In this document: in pieces, positions 1-8,612 of the stretch | Position numbering within the stretch: the first letter of the stretch is position 1 | Layout of the letters: every line of letters begins with the position of its first letter | From: Phaeobacter italicus | Lineage (GTDB): Bacteria; Pseudomonadota; Alphaproteobacteria; Rhodobacterales; Rhodobacteraceae | Reading direction: 5' to 3' | Length of the DNA stretch: 64,000 nucleotides | Assembly: GCF_001258055.1 (NCBI RefSeq) | Contig: NZ_CVRM01000022.1 | Location: forward strand, 186,001 to 250,000 | Notes under the pieces: generated by a model | Seen by the model: the letters and a program-made list of their open reading frames with translations, nothing else | The model's database searches: none | Told to the model about the DNA's origin: nothing | Position numbers and translations under genes: made by a program

Positions 1-842
1 GCCCGCTTTATGCTATGGGCGTCACTGCTCTTGGCTCCATCCGGATTGACCCATGGAAAGGACTGCATCCGCCCGTCATAAGACCGGGGCCCGGCGAGCG
101 CGACGTGGATGGCGCGTGCCATCGCAGCCTCTGGCCAGCCGGCATTGGGTGAGCGGTGTTGACGGGCATCTGCGGCAATGTCGCCCCAGTTGCGCAGCTG
201 TCCACCGACGATCGCGATCAACACAGCTGAAAGACGCGCCGGAATCAGATTGAGAAGATCGTCAAATCGCGCAGCCGCCCAACCGAAATGGCGGTGACGC
301 GGTGTCTTGTAGCCGATCATGCTGTCCGCGGTATTGGTGAATTTGTAGATCAGCAGGCCAGGCAGGCCGCCGATCAGGAACCAGAAAGCCGGAGCGATGA
401 TCCCGTCAGAGAAATTTTCGGCGGCACTCTCGATGGCAGAGCGAGAAACCTGCGGGCCAGTCATCTTGCCGGTGTCGCGACTGACAATCATCGAAACCGC
501 AGTCCGTCCTTCCGCGAGATCGCGGCGCAGCCCGTCTGCCACAGCCTCCACATGTTCACACAGCGAGCGCTGTGCCAGCAGGATGGCCGCGACCAGAATT
601 TCTACAATTGGACCCGCAAGGGACAAAGCCCACCCCAACCAGCCGGCAAAAAGCACAAGCCCGACCATGGCTGCGATGCCTTTTGCCTTTCGGTGGTGGC
701 CATGGTTCAGCTGATCGTCCAGTTGTTTGATGACGCGCCCCATCAGCACCGCCGGATGCGGCAGGCGCGACCATAGCCACTTTGGTTCACCAAACAGCGC
801 ATCCAACGCCAGCGCAGGAACAAGAAGGGCCGCGGTGGTCAT
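1..842 (-). CDS. cobD: Cobalamin biosynthesis protein CobD/CbiB (adenosylcobinamide-phosphate synthase), 3' end outside window
   Basis: An open frame starts at ATG 842-840 and runs off the left edge (280 codons seen). CobD/CbiB is an inner-membrane protein that attaches the aminopropanol arm to adenosylcobyric acid. Seen here: DALFGEP at residues 14-20, HPAVLMGR at 29-36, [15 protein letters not shown] at 141-155, [15 protein letters not shown] at 167-181 and [19 protein letters not shown] at 186-204, all typical of the family, with several hydrophobic stretches between. The start codon overlaps the cobC stop by four bases (ATGA), so the two genes are probably translationally coupled. CobC supplies the aminopropanol phosphate that CobD uses. 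Identification is firm; the C-terminus is not visible. Confidence 0.93.
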   Translation of the reverse strand, partial: MTTAALLVPALALDALFGEPKWLWSRLPHPAVLMGRVIKQLDDQLNHGHHRKAKGIAAMVGLVLFAGWLGWALSLAGPIVEILVAAILLAQRSLCEHVEAVADGLRRDLAEGRTAVSMIVSRDTGKMTGPQVSRSAIESAAENFSDGIIAPAFWFLIGGLPGLLIYKFTNTADSMIGYKTPRHRHFGWAAARFDDLLNLIPARLSAVLIAIVGGQLRNWGDIAADARQHRSPNAGWPEAAMARAIHVALAGPRSYDGRMQSFPWVNPDGAKSSDAHSIKR

Positions 843-1801
843 AGCGCAGCCTCCAGGCGCTCCCATCCGTCGGCAGGGGGCAGGCCAAGACGAAGATAGG
901 TCGAGGAATATGGGAAAATTCGGCTCCAGATATGGGCCTTTGCGAGCCGCTGCTGCCAGGCAGCAGCGTCATCCACTTCGTAAAGACGGAACAGATCCGT
1001 GCCCCCGACCAGCGTGGCGTTCTTGGCATGCATCAAGGCATCCAGCCGTTCGGCCCCTTTTGCCAGTTGCGCGCGGGTGGTGATTGCCCAATCCACGTCG
1101 CGCAGCGCACGTGTGCCAACCCGCAGCGCAGGTCCAGACACAGCCCACGGCCCTTGCAGGTTGCCCAATTGCTGGATCAGCTCGGGATCACCGATTGCAA
1201 AACCCAGCCGCATCCCGGCGAGCCCCCAGAACTTGCCAAAGCTCTTGAGGACAAGGGTGCCTGGCCGCTCAGCCAGATGAATCAGACTGTTTTGGGGACA
1301 GACGTCGCAGAAACTCTCGTCAATGACGACAAGCGGGGCCTGAACGTCTTCGGCGGACCATAGACGACCATCGGGGTTGTTGGGGTGCACGATCACGCGG
1401 GCCTCTGCCGGACCATGGGCGACGGTTGTCCAGCCGTGGTTCACAAAGGCTGCTGCGTGTTCGTTGTATGTTGGCGTGGTGATTTCGACCCAGCGTGCCT
1501 CTGCCAGGGCGGGGATCGCTGCAATCAGCGCAGAGGCTCCGGGAGCAGGCACAATATCAGCACCTGCCGGGACATCCCAAAATGTCCGCGCCGCCTGTAT
1601 GAGATCGAGCCGTGCTTGCTCGTCTGGCAGTGCGGTCCAGTCAGAGGCAGTGAGGCCCGTGACAGGGTAGGGGTCTGGGTTGATGCCGGTTGAGAGGTCA
1701 ATCCAGTCTTCCGGTCTGCCCCCGAATTCCGTCATGGCGGCGCTCAGATTGCCGCCGTGGTCGCGTTTTTGAGGGGCCGAATTGTCCAGGATGCCAGTCA
1801 T
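839..1801 (-). CDS. cobC: Threonine-phosphate decarboxylase CobC (PLP aminotransferase fold)
   Basis: A 320-residue fold-type I PLP enzyme that decarboxylates L-threonine phosphate to aminopropanol phosphate for the cobalamin side arm. The N-terminus carries [15 protein letters not shown] followed by [13 protein letters not shown], the usual CobC opening. [11 protein letters not shown] and VIDESFCDV give the PLP-contact Asn and Asp, and [10 protein letters not shown] contains the Schiff-base lysine. I prefer the ATG at 1801 because AAGG lies six bases upstream. An adjacent ATG at 1804 and an in-frame upstream start at 1843 are alternatives. It is the first visible gene of a minus-strand cob pair and overlaps cobD by ATGA. 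No cobalamin riboswitch was recognised upstream. Confidence 0.92.
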   Translation of the reverse strand: MTGILDNSAPQKRDHGGNLSAAMTEFGGRPEDWIDLSTGINPDPYPVTGLTASDWTALPDEQARLDLIQAARTFWDVPAGADIVPAPGASALIAAIPALAEARWVEITTPTYNEHAAAFVNHGWTTVAHGPAEARVIVHPNNPDGRLWSAEDVQAPLVVIDESFCDVCPQNSLIHLAERPGTLVLKSFGKFWGLAGMRLGFAIGDPELIQQLGNLQGPWAVSGPALRVGTRALRDVDWAITTRAQLAKGAERLDALMHAKNATLVGGTDLFRLYEVDDAAAWQQRLAKAHIWSRIFPYSSTYLRLGLPPADGWERLEAAL

Positions 1802-2097
1802 CATGAGCCTTGCATGAGAAAACAAGATCAGCGGTCGTGCCAAAGCCCGCCGCGATCACCGTATGGAGTAGCTGTGTTTGGGATGCAAACATAGGTGATT
1901 GTGCACCGCAATTCCCCAAAAACGGTGATCGAACAACGGTCTGCAACAGACTTGCGGCAGATTGACGGTCGGTGTTTGTCGCAAATCGCCGCAGAAGCCG
2001 CCAATGGCGACTTTTCGTGCGCTGGTGCCGCGAATCACGGGCAGGCTTTGCAGAAAACTCCTCGCAACAATCCACTAGATTTGCGCTGATTTAATCC

Positions 2098-2126
2098 CTG
2101 AGGGGGCGCCCGGAGCGTCCCCTCAG
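2098..2126 (-). terminator. Hairpin after the glutathionyl-hydroquinone reductase gene
   Basis: An 8-bp perfect stem (2098-2105 with 2119-2126), extended inward by a G-T wobble and three more pairs (2107-2109 with 2115-2117), closes a 5-base loop about 20 bases beyond the stop at 2148. The U-tract on the minus strand is weak, so termination efficiency is uncertain. Confidence 0.55.
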
Positions 2127-2147
2127 AAATCCATGAACCACTTGCTG

Positions 2148-3122
2148 TCAGTCTCGGCCGTGTGGGGCCAACCAGTCAATCTGTGGGTTGGTCGGAATGA
2201 TCCGGTGCGGATTAATGGTGTCGTGGCTGTAGTGGTAGTGGCGCACGATGTGATCCATCCCGACTGTCTTTGCAACGCCAGGGTGTTGAAACAGCGCCCG
2301 CGTGTAGGCCCAGAGGTTCGGATAATCGATGATCCGTTTCCGGTTACATTTGAAATGCAGGTGATACACCGGATCAAACCGAAGCAGGGTCGTGAACAGG
2401 CGCCAGTCGGCCTCTGTCAGCTGCTCTCCCAGCAGGAATCGATGTTCCGACAGGATATCTTCGAGCCAGTCCAGTGTCTCAAAAAGCGGATCAATCGCGG
2501 CGTCATAGGCTTCTTGCGATGTGGCAAAGCCGCATTTGTAGACGCCATTGTTGAGGGTCGAATAGATACGGCTGTTCACCGCTTCGATCGGCTCCCGCAG
2601 CTCTTCTGGCCAGTAATCGTCGGTGTTGCCAGTGATGTCATCAAATGCACTGTTGAACATCCGGATGATGTCGGCGCTTTCGTTAGAGACGATGGTGTTT
2701 TCCTTTTTGTCCCAAAGAATTGGAACAGTCACGCGCCCTGAATACTTTGGGTCGGCCCGGGTATAGATTTCATGGGCAAATCCACTGCCAAACAGGGTGT
2801 CACCGGTGGCGCCATGCTCGTCCTTGGCAAAGGTCCACCCTTTGTCGAGCATGTCGGGGTGCACGACCGAGATGCTGATATGGTCGGACAGGTCTTTCAG
2901 CTGCCGAAAGATCAAGGTGCGGTGCGCCCACGGGCAGGCGAGAGATACATAGAGGTGATAGCGTCCACTCTCGGCAGCGAAACCAGCGCGCCCTGTTGGG
3001 CCAGCCCGCCCGTCAACGGTGATCCAGTTGCGAAATTGCGCAGCCGAGCGTTTGAATGCGCCACCGGTTGATTTGGTGTCATACCACTGGTCGTGCCAGA
3101 TGCCGTCAATCAGAAGGCCCAT
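2148..3122 (-). CDS. yqjG: Glutathionyl-hydroquinone reductase (YqjG/ECM4-type glutathione S-transferase)
   Basis: A 324-residue cytosolic GST of the Xi class, which reduces glutathionyl-hydroquinones and similar conjugates using glutathione. The catalytic cysteine lies in LACPWAHRTL (Cys63), followed by SVVHPDML and the GST-N fold motif TIVSNESADIIRMFN. The C-terminal helical domain contains LLGEQLTEADWRLFTTLLRFDPVY, which is characteristic of this family. Start ATG 3122 is chosen because AAGGAG lies six bases upstream; an in-frame upstream start would add nine residues. The gene is divergent from the small gene at 3417 and ends in a hairpin. It is usually a detoxification enzyme; the physiological substrate here is unknown. 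Confidence 0.9.
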   Translation of the reverse strand: MGLLIDGIWHDQWYDTKSTGGAFKRSAAQFRNWITVDGRAGPTGRAGFAAESGRYHLYVSLACPWAHRTLIFRQLKDLSDHISISVVHPDMLDKGWTFAKDEHGATGDTLFGSGFAHEIYTRADPKYSGRVTVPILWDKKENTIVSNESADIIRMFNSAFDDITGNTDDYWPEELREPIEAVNSRIYSTLNNGVYKCGFATSQEAYDAAIDPLFETLDWLEDILSEHRFLLGEQLTEADWRLFTTLLRFDPVYHLHFKCNRKRIIDYPNLWAYTRALFQHPGVAKTVGMDHIVRHYHYSHDTINPHRIIPTNPQIDWLAPHGRD

Positions 3123-3272
3123 GCTGTTCTCCTTTTCATCTGGCCACAACTTAGGCCCGCAAACGATGGGCGCCCACTGCCGTCAGCGCGCAGTTTCTCT
3201 GCATCCATGCACAAGGGGAGGAAAGAGTGTGCGCCAGACGACATCTTGGGGGTCTGCGATCGCAACTCACGG

Positions 3273-3317
3273 AAATGACTCAAAAACTTCACTTGATTTT
3301 AGTCATTTGCGAGTCAT
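3273..3317. promoter_or_regulatory. Inverted repeat between divergent genes
   Basis: The perfect 8-bp arms AAATGACT (3273-3280) and AGTCATTT (3301-3308) are separated by 20 A/T-rich bases, and a further GAGTCAT follows at 3311-3317. The site lies in the 294-bp space between the divergent starts at 3122 and 3417, so it may be an operator for one or both. Function is inferred only from symmetry and position. Confidence 0.35.
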
Positions 3318-3416
3318 CCTTTAATCAGCCGGGCAAAACGCCCACCCGCCCGCTGGGGCGGTCACAAGAGTGTGACCAGTTCTTAGCGCGTGGGATCACA
3401 GAGAAGGGTCATTCAG

Positions 3417-3779
3417 ATGACGACATATGTGCCAAAAGCTGTACAGGACGCCCTTGATGCCGCCCGGATGCAGGGCCTGAAGAGCAAAAGCCGTCTACGG
3501 GTCTCTGTTGAGGATCAGATCTTTCCGGTTTTGCGCATGTGGAAGGATGGCTTCTCTGTTGAGGCAGAAACAGCACCACAACTGCGGGGGCTGGTTGATC
3601 TGTACGATGGCGCGCGCCACCTGTCGCAGTGCCTGATCGTAGCCTCTGATCTGGAAGGCGATGAGATGTGCTATGAATTCAAACGGGCGACCCCGGCTGC
3701 GGAGAGCGCACCGCTTGATTTCTACCGTGCACCTGATGCGCCGGTTGCGCTTCTTGCGCAGGATGACAGCCGCCTGTGA
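3417..3779 (+). CDS. Small conserved protein of unknown function
   Basis: A 120-residue soluble protein with no signal peptide or membrane segment. ATG 3417 is preceded by GAGAAGGG at about nine bases; an upstream in-frame GTG (3390) has less support. The middle reads like a compact beta-rich domain (SRLRVSVEDQIFPVLRMWKDG, LRGLVDLYDGARHLSQCLIV). From memory such proteins recur in Rhodobacteraceae, but I cannot name a function. A PilZ-like fold is conceivable from the strand pattern, but no RxxxR or DxSxxG signature is present. It is monocistronic: a strong bidirectional terminator follows, and the next gene is convergent. Confidence 0.75.
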   Translation: MTTYVPKAVQDALDAARMQGLKSKSRLRVSVEDQIFPVLRMWKDGFSVEAETAPQLRGLVDLYDGARHLSQCLIVASDLEGDEMCYEFKRATPAAESAPLDFYRAPDAPVALLAQDDSRL

Positions 3780-3825
3780 TGCGGCAGTGCCAGTGATCCG
3801 TACCACGCCGGATCTACGAGATTAG

Positions 3826-3860
3826 AAACGGGGGCAGCCATCTCTGGCGCCCCCGTTTTT
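3826..3860. terminator. Bidirectional intrinsic terminator
   Basis: A 10-bp stem (3826-3835 with 3849-3858), extended inward by GCCA/TGGC, is followed by T's on the plus strand and preceded by A's. It serves the convergent genes ending at 3779 (+) and 3890 (-). Confidence 0.85.
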
Positions 3861-3889
3861 CATGTGTGTTCAGTGTCCTGATGGTCGGA

Positions 3890-5062
3890 TCACTGCAGGT
3901 CCGAAAACGCTTCGCGCAGGCGATTGCAGGCTTCTTCGATGCGCGAGCGCTGGGTTCCCAGGTTGAAGCGCAAGAAGTTTTCTCCGCCGGTTCCAAAGGT
4001 GGTCCCGTGGTTGGCGGCGATCTTTGCCCCCTGTTCAACCCGCGCTGTAAACTCTTCCCGGCTCATGCCGGTGCCGGAGAAATCGACCCATGCCAGATAT
4101 GTCGCCTGTAGTTCGGTCGACCGCAGGCCAGGAATGGAATTGACCGCTGCATCAAACATCTGCCGGTTGCCGTCGAGATAGGCCACCAGCTCGTCGACCC
4201 ATGCGGCGCCTTCGGGAGAATAGGCGCAGGCCGTTGCCCATTGGCCGGGCGAGTTGGGAGACAGCGCCAGCGCCATCATCCGACGTGAAAACTGTGCACG
4301 CAGGTCCGGATCCGGGATGATGACCTGACCGGTGTGCATCCCTGCAAAATTGAATGTCTTGGATGGCGCCGTCAGCATCAGCAGACGGTCGGTGATGTCA
4401 GGGGCAGCATTCTGCATCTGAATATGCTTGGCATCCCCATAGACCAGATCGTGATGGATCTCATCCGACAGCAACATCAGATCGTGCCGTTTGGCAAAAT
4501 CCGCAACGGCGCGCAGCTCTTCCTGGGTCCAGACACGGCCACCCGGATTGTGCGGTGAGCAGAGGATGACCATCTTTTCGGATCCGGTCATCTGCGCGTC
4601 ATATGCTTCGAAGTCCATTTCATAGCGGCCGTCATTCTGGACCAGCTGGCATTCCACCACTTCGCGGCCCGCATTGCGGATGACTTTGGCAAAGGCGTGG
4701 TAGACAGGGGTGAACAAAACGATGCCTTCACCGGGTTGGGTGAAGGTATCCAGACACATGCCCACACCGTTGACGAGCCCGGTCGTCGTAAAGATGGCAT
4801 CTGCCTCGACATCCCAGCCATGGCGGTTTTTCATCCACCAGCGAATGGCGTCTTTATAGGGGGCGTCGCAGTTGACGTAGCCATAGACACCATGATCTGC
4901 CATCTCCCGCATCTTGTTGGTCACAACGTCTGGAACCGCGAAATCCATATCAGCGACCCACATGGCCAGACCGTCGTCGCCCGGCACATTGTAGAGGTCG
5001 CTCATCATGTCCCATTTGGCGCAATGGGTGCCGCGGCGGTCGATGATCTTGTCAAAATCCAT
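3890..5062 (-). CDS. patB: PatB/MalY-type PLP-dependent C-S lyase/aminotransferase
   Basis: A 390-residue fold-type I PLP protein. The opening MDFDKIIDRRGTHCAKWD and MWVADMDFAVPDVV are hallmarks of the MalY/PatB cystathionine beta-lyase subgroup. SPHNPGGRVWTQEEL and LLSDEIHHDLVYG provide the PLP-binding Asn and Asp, TAPSKTFNFAG the Schiff-base lysine, and NFLRFNLGTQRSRIEEAC the C-terminal substrate-carboxylate Arg. The likely reaction is cleavage of cystathionine or a related cysteine conjugate; true aminotransferase activity cannot be excluded. ATG 5062 has GGAG upstream, and the in-frame extension to 5116 lacks support. It is divergent from the deformylase cluster. Confidence 0.88.
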   Translation of the reverse strand: MDFDKIIDRRGTHCAKWDMMSDLYNVPGDDGLAMWVADMDFAVPDVVTNKMREMADHGVYGYVNCDAPYKDAIRWWMKNRHGWDVEADAIFTTTGLVNGVGMCLDTFTQPGEGIVLFTPVYHAFAKVIRNAGREVVECQLVQNDGRYEMDFEAYDAQMTGSEKMVILCSPHNPGGRVWTQEELRAVADFAKRHDLMLLSDEIHHDLVYGDAKHIQMQNAAPDITDRLLMLTAPSKTFNFAGMHTGQVIIPDPDLRAQFSRRMMALALSPNSPGQWATACAYSPEGAAWVDELVAYLDGNRQMFDAAVNSIPGLRSTELQATYLAWVDFSGTGMSREEFTARVEQGAKIAANHGTTFGTGGENFLRFNLGTQRSRIEEACNRLREAFSDLQ

Positions 5063-5159
5063 GCTCAAAACTCCGTTTGTCAGGGCCGAAGCTAACGCCA
5101 TCAGCGCTGTGCGCAAGGGGGGCGTTGCAGGGCGGGCGGCAATGGCCTACATCAACGGC

Positions 5160-5678
5160 ATGAAACGTCCAATTCTAATCCATCCCGATCCCCGCCTGAA
5201 AAAGGTCTGCGCAGAGGTGCCAGATCTGACTGATGCGATGCGCACTCTGGCGGATGATATGCTGGAAACCATGTACGCGGCCCCCGGTGTCGGCCTGGCT
5301 GCGCCGCAGATCGGTGTGCTGGACCGGCTGATCGTTCTCGATTGCGCCAAAGAAGACGAAGAGACCCCGCGCCCGCTGGTCATGTTCAACCCAAAGATCG
5401 TTTCGGCCTCTGATGAGACCAACGTCTACGAGGAAGGTTGCCTGTCCATTCCGGATCAATACGCAGAAGTCACCCGCCCGAAGGTCGTTGAGGTCGAGTG
5501 GATGAACCGCGATGGAAATGCCGAGCGTGAAACCTTTGACGGGCTGTGGGCGACCTGTGTTCAGCATGAAATCGACCATCTCGATGGCAAGTTGTTCATC
5601 GATTACCTGAAGCCGCTGAAGCGCCAGATGATTACCCGCAAGATGCAAAAGCTGAAGCGGGAGCGCGCGCGCGGTTGA
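5160..5678 (+). CDS. def: Peptide deformylase, first copy (canonical)
   Basis: A 172-residue metalloenzyme that removes the N-formyl group from nascent proteins at the ribosome exit. All three family motifs are intact: GVGLAAPQIG at residues 43-52, EGCLSIP at 92-98 (metal ligand Cys94) and HEIDH at 136-140 (two His ligands and the catalytic Glu). The basic C-terminal tail MITRKMQKLKRERARG resembles the helix that docks E. coli Def on the ribosome. I take ATG 5160 (MKRPILIHPDPRL); ATG 5142 is a possible alternative, and neither has a strong ribosome-binding site. It is the first of three tandem def-family genes ahead of fmt. Confidence 0.95.
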   Translation: MKRPILIHPDPRLKKVCAEVPDLTDAMRTLADDMLETMYAAPGVGLAAPQIGVLDRLIVLDCAKEDEETPRPLVMFNPKIVSASDETNVYEEGCLSIPDQYAEVTRPKVVEVEWMNRDGNAERETFDGLWATCVQHEIDHLDGKLFIDYLKPLKRQMITRKMQKLKRERARG

Positions 5679-5754
5679 TGCGTGGGGCCGGGTTTGCCCC
5701 TGTGCGTGCCGTTCGGACAGCCTGCTGAAAACCACAAGGGAAGGACCAAGACCG

Positions 5755-6264
5755 ATGGCAGTTCGCCCCATTGTTGCCTGGCCCGACCCTGTCTTGTCGA
5801 CGCCTGCCAGCCCGGTGATCGCAATCACTGACGTCGCCGATCTGGCCCAGGATATGCTGGACACCATGTATGGGGCGCCAGGCCGCGGGCTTGCAGCCCC
5901 GCAGGTTGGTGTCTTGCAGCGCGTGTTTGTGATGGACACGACCTGGAAGGATGGCACACGCGCGCCGCTGGTCTGTATCAACCCCGAGATCAAGGATCGT
6001 TCCGATCAGCATGTTTCCGGGCCCGAAGGTTGCTTGTCGATCCCGGGTGTCAGCCTGACGGTCGAGAGATCAGAGTGGGTCGATCTGGAATGGAGCGACC
6101 TGCAGGGCGTGCGCCATTGCCGCCGTTTCGACGGTTTTGACGCAATTTGCATTCAGCATGAATACGATCACCTTGATGGTATCGTTACCTTTGACCGAGT
6201 GTCAGCAGTGGCTCGGGCAGAGGCAGAGAAAACATATAATTCCTACGTGGAGACACCCCGATGA
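5755..6264 (+). CDS. Peptide deformylase, second copy
   Basis: A 169-residue def paralogue with an apparently intact active site: GRGLAAPQVG at 43-52 (Arg replaces the usual Val in GVGLAAPQ), EGCLSIPG with Cys93, and HEYDH at 135-139. It lacks the basic C-terminal helix of the first copy and ends with a short tail. GGGAAGGA precedes ATG 5755. Its last four bases overlap the start of the third def-family gene (ATGA), so the two are translationally coupled. It probably deformylates, perhaps with a different substrate range or ribosome affinity; this is inference. Confidence 0.9.
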   Translation: MAVRPIVAWPDPVLSTPASPVIAITDVADLAQDMLDTMYGAPGRGLAAPQVGVLQRVFVMDTTWKDGTRAPLVCINPEIKDRSDQHVSGPEGCLSIPGVSLTVERSEWVDLEWSDLQGVRHCRRFDGFDAICIQHEYDHLDGIVTFDRVSAVARAEAEKTYNSYVETPR

Positions 6265-6758
6265 CCGTGCGCACCTGCCTGCCGTGGCCCGACAAACATC
6301 TGCGCAGCCGCGCTGTAGAGGTCAGTGAAATCACCGACGACGTCCGTGCTCTCTGGCAGGATATGATCGACACAATGGAGGCCATGCCGGGGGTGGGTCT
6401 GGCCGCCAATCAAATCGGCGTTCTTCAGCGGCTGGCTGTTGTGGACGGCTCTAGCGAGCGCGGTCGCGCGGTGCGTATGGCAAACCCCGAAATTCTTCAT
6501 GCATCGGTTGCGCTGCGGGAACATGACGAAGCGAGCCCCAATCTCCCCGGCGTGTCGGCAAAAATCAAACGCCCCCGCGCCGTCACAGTCCGCTATATGG
6601 ATGAGAACGGAGAGACGGTTGAGCGGGATTTCGTCGGGATCGAGGCGACCAGCGTTCAGCACCAGATCGACCACCTGAACGGCAAGATGTACTTTGACAA
6701 CCTGTCAAAGGTGAAGCGGGACATGTTGCTTCGCAAGGCGAAAAAACTGACCGGTTGA
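6261..6758 (+). CDS. Deformylase-like protein with degenerate active site (probable pseudo-enzyme)
   Basis: A 165-residue protein clearly homologous to peptide deformylase over its whole length ([10 protein letters not shown] at 44-53), but key residues are changed. The metal-ligand motif EGCLS(I/L)P reads EASPNLP at 90-96, so the ligand Cys is Ser92. The HExxH motif reads HQIDH at 134-138, with the catalytic Glu replaced by Gln135 (codon CAG 6663-6665). Both histidines remain. The C-terminus ([17 protein letters not shown]) keeps the basic ribosome-docking character of canonical Def. The frame is intact and coupled to the upstream copy, so it is maintained as a protein. It is unlikely to deformylate; a ribosome-binding or regulatory role is speculation. 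Confidence 0.88.
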   Translation: MTVRTCLPWPDKHLRSRAVEVSEITDDVRALWQDMIDTMEAMPGVGLAANQIGVLQRLAVVDGSSERGRAVRMANPEILHASVALREHDEASPNLPGVSAKIKRPRAVTVRYMDENGETVERDFVGIEATSVQHQIDHLNGKMYFDNLSKVKRDMLLRKAKKLTG

Positions 6759-6822
6759 TGGTTGGCTTCGGGGGAACACCCTCAGGATCCAAGCGAGTCA
6801 GCCAGAAGGGAAAGGGCAGGAC

Positions 6823-7728
6823 ATGCGCATTGTATTTATGGGGACGCCCGATTTCTCGGTTCCGGTTCTCGACGCATTGGTGGCGGACGGCCACGAAATC
6901 GCGGCTGTTTACTGCCAGCCCCCACGTCCGGCTGGTCGCGGCAAAAAGGACAGGCCAACTCCTGTGCATGCCCGCGCGACGGAACTGGGCCTTGAGGTGC
7001 GCCACCCGGTCAGCCTGAAAGGCGCAGACCAACAGGCGGAGTTCGCGGCTTTGGGGGCGGATGTCGCGGTGGTGGTTGCCTATGGGTTGATCCTGCCGCA
7101 GGCGGTGTTGGATGCACCACATCACGGCTGTCTGAACATCCATGCAAGCCTGTTGCCGCGTTGGCGCGGTGCGGCGCCCATCCACAGGGCCATCATGGCG
7201 GGCGATGCGGAAACAGGCGTTTGCATCATGCAGATGGAAGCGGGGCTGGATACTGGCCCTGTCCTGATGCGAGAGGCCACCGCGATTGGATCAGAAGAAA
7301 CAACCGCCCAGCTGCATGACCGTCTGTCCGACATGGGCGCGGCGTTAATTGTGCAGGCTCTGCGGCGCTTGCCGGAACTGACCGCCGATGTGCAGCCGGA
7401 GGAGGGCGTGACCTATGCCCATAAGATCGACAAGGCCGAAGCCCGTGTCGATTGGACCCGTCCTGCAGCCGAAGTAGACCGCCAGATCCGTGGCTTGTCG
7501 CCGTTCCCGGGGGCTTGGTGTGAAATCGATGGCCAGCGGGTCAAGCTGCTGGCCTCTCGTTTGACAGAGGGCACAGGCCCTGCCGGGGTTGTTCTGGACG
7601 ACAGTCTGCGGGTGGCCTGTGGTGACGGAGCAGTTGAGCTGCTGCGCCTTCAACGGGCGGGTAAGGGTGCACAGGACAGGGAAGTCTTCCTCAACGGCTT
7701 TCCTGTTGGCGCGGGGACCCAACTCTGA
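6823..7728 (+). CDS. fmt: Methionyl-tRNA formyltransferase
   Basis: A 301-residue enzyme that formylates Met-tRNA(fMet) with 10-formyltetrahydrofolate before initiation. The N-terminal domain opens with [19 protein letters not shown]; the catalytic region [20 protein letters not shown] carries the Asn and His of the active site, and GLDTGPVLM follows. The C-terminal domain runs from about residue 205 ([14 protein letters not shown]) and contains [11 protein letters not shown], used for tRNA binding. GGGAAAGGG precedes ATG 6823. Location directly after the def genes is the usual def-fmt pairing: formylation and deformylation encoded together. Confidence 0.96.
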   Translation: MRIVFMGTPDFSVPVLDALVADGHEIAAVYCQPPRPAGRGKKDRPTPVHARATELGLEVRHPVSLKGADQQAEFAALGADVAVVVAYGLILPQAVLDAPHHGCLNIHASLLPRWRGAAPIHRAIMAGDAETGVCIMQMEAGLDTGPVLMREATAIGSEETTAQLHDRLSDMGAALIVQALRRLPELTADVQPEEGVTYAHKIDKAEARVDWTRPAAEVDRQIRGLSPFPGAWCEIDGQRVKLLASRLTEGTGPAGVVLDDSLRVACGDGAVELLRLQRAGKGAQDREVFLNGFPVGAGTQL

Positions 7729-7739
7729 AAGGAGCGAGT

Positions 7740-7976
7740 ATGTTCTTGGCCTTGTTTGGCAGCGTCGTGATCGCAGGCATCGTTGGCTATCTGGCCGAAA
7801 AATCCGGCTTCACCCGCAATGGTTACCTATCATCCATCATCATCTGTGTCGGTGGCGCGTTTCTGTTCCACTTTGTGGCGATCATGTTTGGCGTCGGGTT
7901 TCGTGCGCCCGGATGGAATGCCATCGCGGCTTCCATCGGGGCGCTGATTATCGTGCCGTTTCACTGGCGCAGGTAG
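7740..7976 (+). CDS. Small integral membrane protein, GlsB/YeaQ/YmgE-like
   Basis: A 78-residue protein made almost entirely of three hydrophobic segments (about 1-18, 28-50 and 57-74), with glycine-rich turns and a C-terminal FHWRR. This resembles the YeaQ/YmgE 'transglycosylase-associated' family of small stress-related membrane proteins, though the family has no proven enzymatic role. AAAGGAG sits seven bases before ATG 7740, and the gene starts eleven bases after the fmt stop, so it is likely cotranscribed. Family assignment is moderate. Confidence 0.75.
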   Translation: MFLALFGSVVIAGIVGYLAEKSGFTRNGYLSSIIICVGGAFLFHFVAIMFGVGFRAPGWNAIAASIGALIIVPFHWRR

Positions 7977-7988
7977 TGTTGTGGTTGC

Positions 7989-8612
7989 TCAGCTGCGGGG
8001 CGGCCGGGCGCGATAGACCGGCAGGTGCCAGCCAAAGGCAATAGAGCCTGCGCGCAGTACCCAGCACACTACAGCGCAGGCGACCAGCGCCCAGCGTGTG
8101 GGCATCCCGAGGGAAACCGCAACAACCGCCGTGATCGCGCCGACCATGGCGCAGGTGATGTACAGCTCACCCTGCTTGAGCACGAGCGGAACCTCGTTGC
8201 AGACCACATCCCGCATCAGCCCGCCAAGGGTGCCTGTGGCCATTCCCATCAGAACCACGATCACCGGCGTCTGTCCGGTCAGGATAGCGGCACCTGTCCC
8301 GGCTGAAACCGCGACCGCGAGCGCAAAGCTGTCCAGCCAGACAACCCAACGCAAGCGGCTCTCGACCAGGTGTGCTGTAAAGAACACCACCACAGCCGCA
8401 CCGGCGGCCAGCAGGATGTTGTTGGAATCCCCAATCCAGAACACCGGGTGACGATCCAGCAGCAGATCGCGCACCGTGCCGCCGCCTACCGCCGTGAGGC
8501 AGGCCACAAAGGCAAAGCCGACAATATCCAGCTGCGCCCGGCTCGCGACCAGCGCCCCGGAGGCGGCAAAGACCAGAACGGATGCGTAATCCAAAAGGGT
8601 GAGGATCGTCAT
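7989..8612 (-). CDS. TRIC/UPF0126 family membrane protein (YadS/YicG-like)
   Basis: A 207-residue polytopic inner-membrane protein with about seven hydrophobic segments and an internal duplication. [10 protein letters not shown] near residue 44 and [16 protein letters not shown] near 129 are the paired glycine/Arg-Asp motifs of the bacterial TRIC (trimeric intracellular cation channel) family. The likely role is a potassium-permeable channel. It is last in a minus-strand operon, and its ATG overlaps the rnhA stop by four bases. It converges with the small membrane gene ending at 7976, with no clear terminator between them. Confidence 0.88.
   Translation of the reverse strand: MTILTLLDYASVLVFAASGALVASRAQLDIVGFAFVACLTAVGGGTVRDLLLDRHPVFWIGDSNNILLAAGAAVVVFFTAHLVESRLRWVVWLDSFALAVAVSAGTGAAILTGQTPVIVVLMGMATGTLGGLMRDVVCNEVPLVLKQGELYITCAMVGAITAVVAVSLGMPTRWALVACAVVCWVLRAGSIAFGWHLPVYRARPPRS

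Noticed and set aside
1802-2097. Possible cobalamin riboswitch upstream of cobC.
   Set aside because: I looked for the conserved B12-box and core GCCACTG-type sequences on the minus strand and found none; the visible gene pair is probably internal to or regulated apart from such an element.
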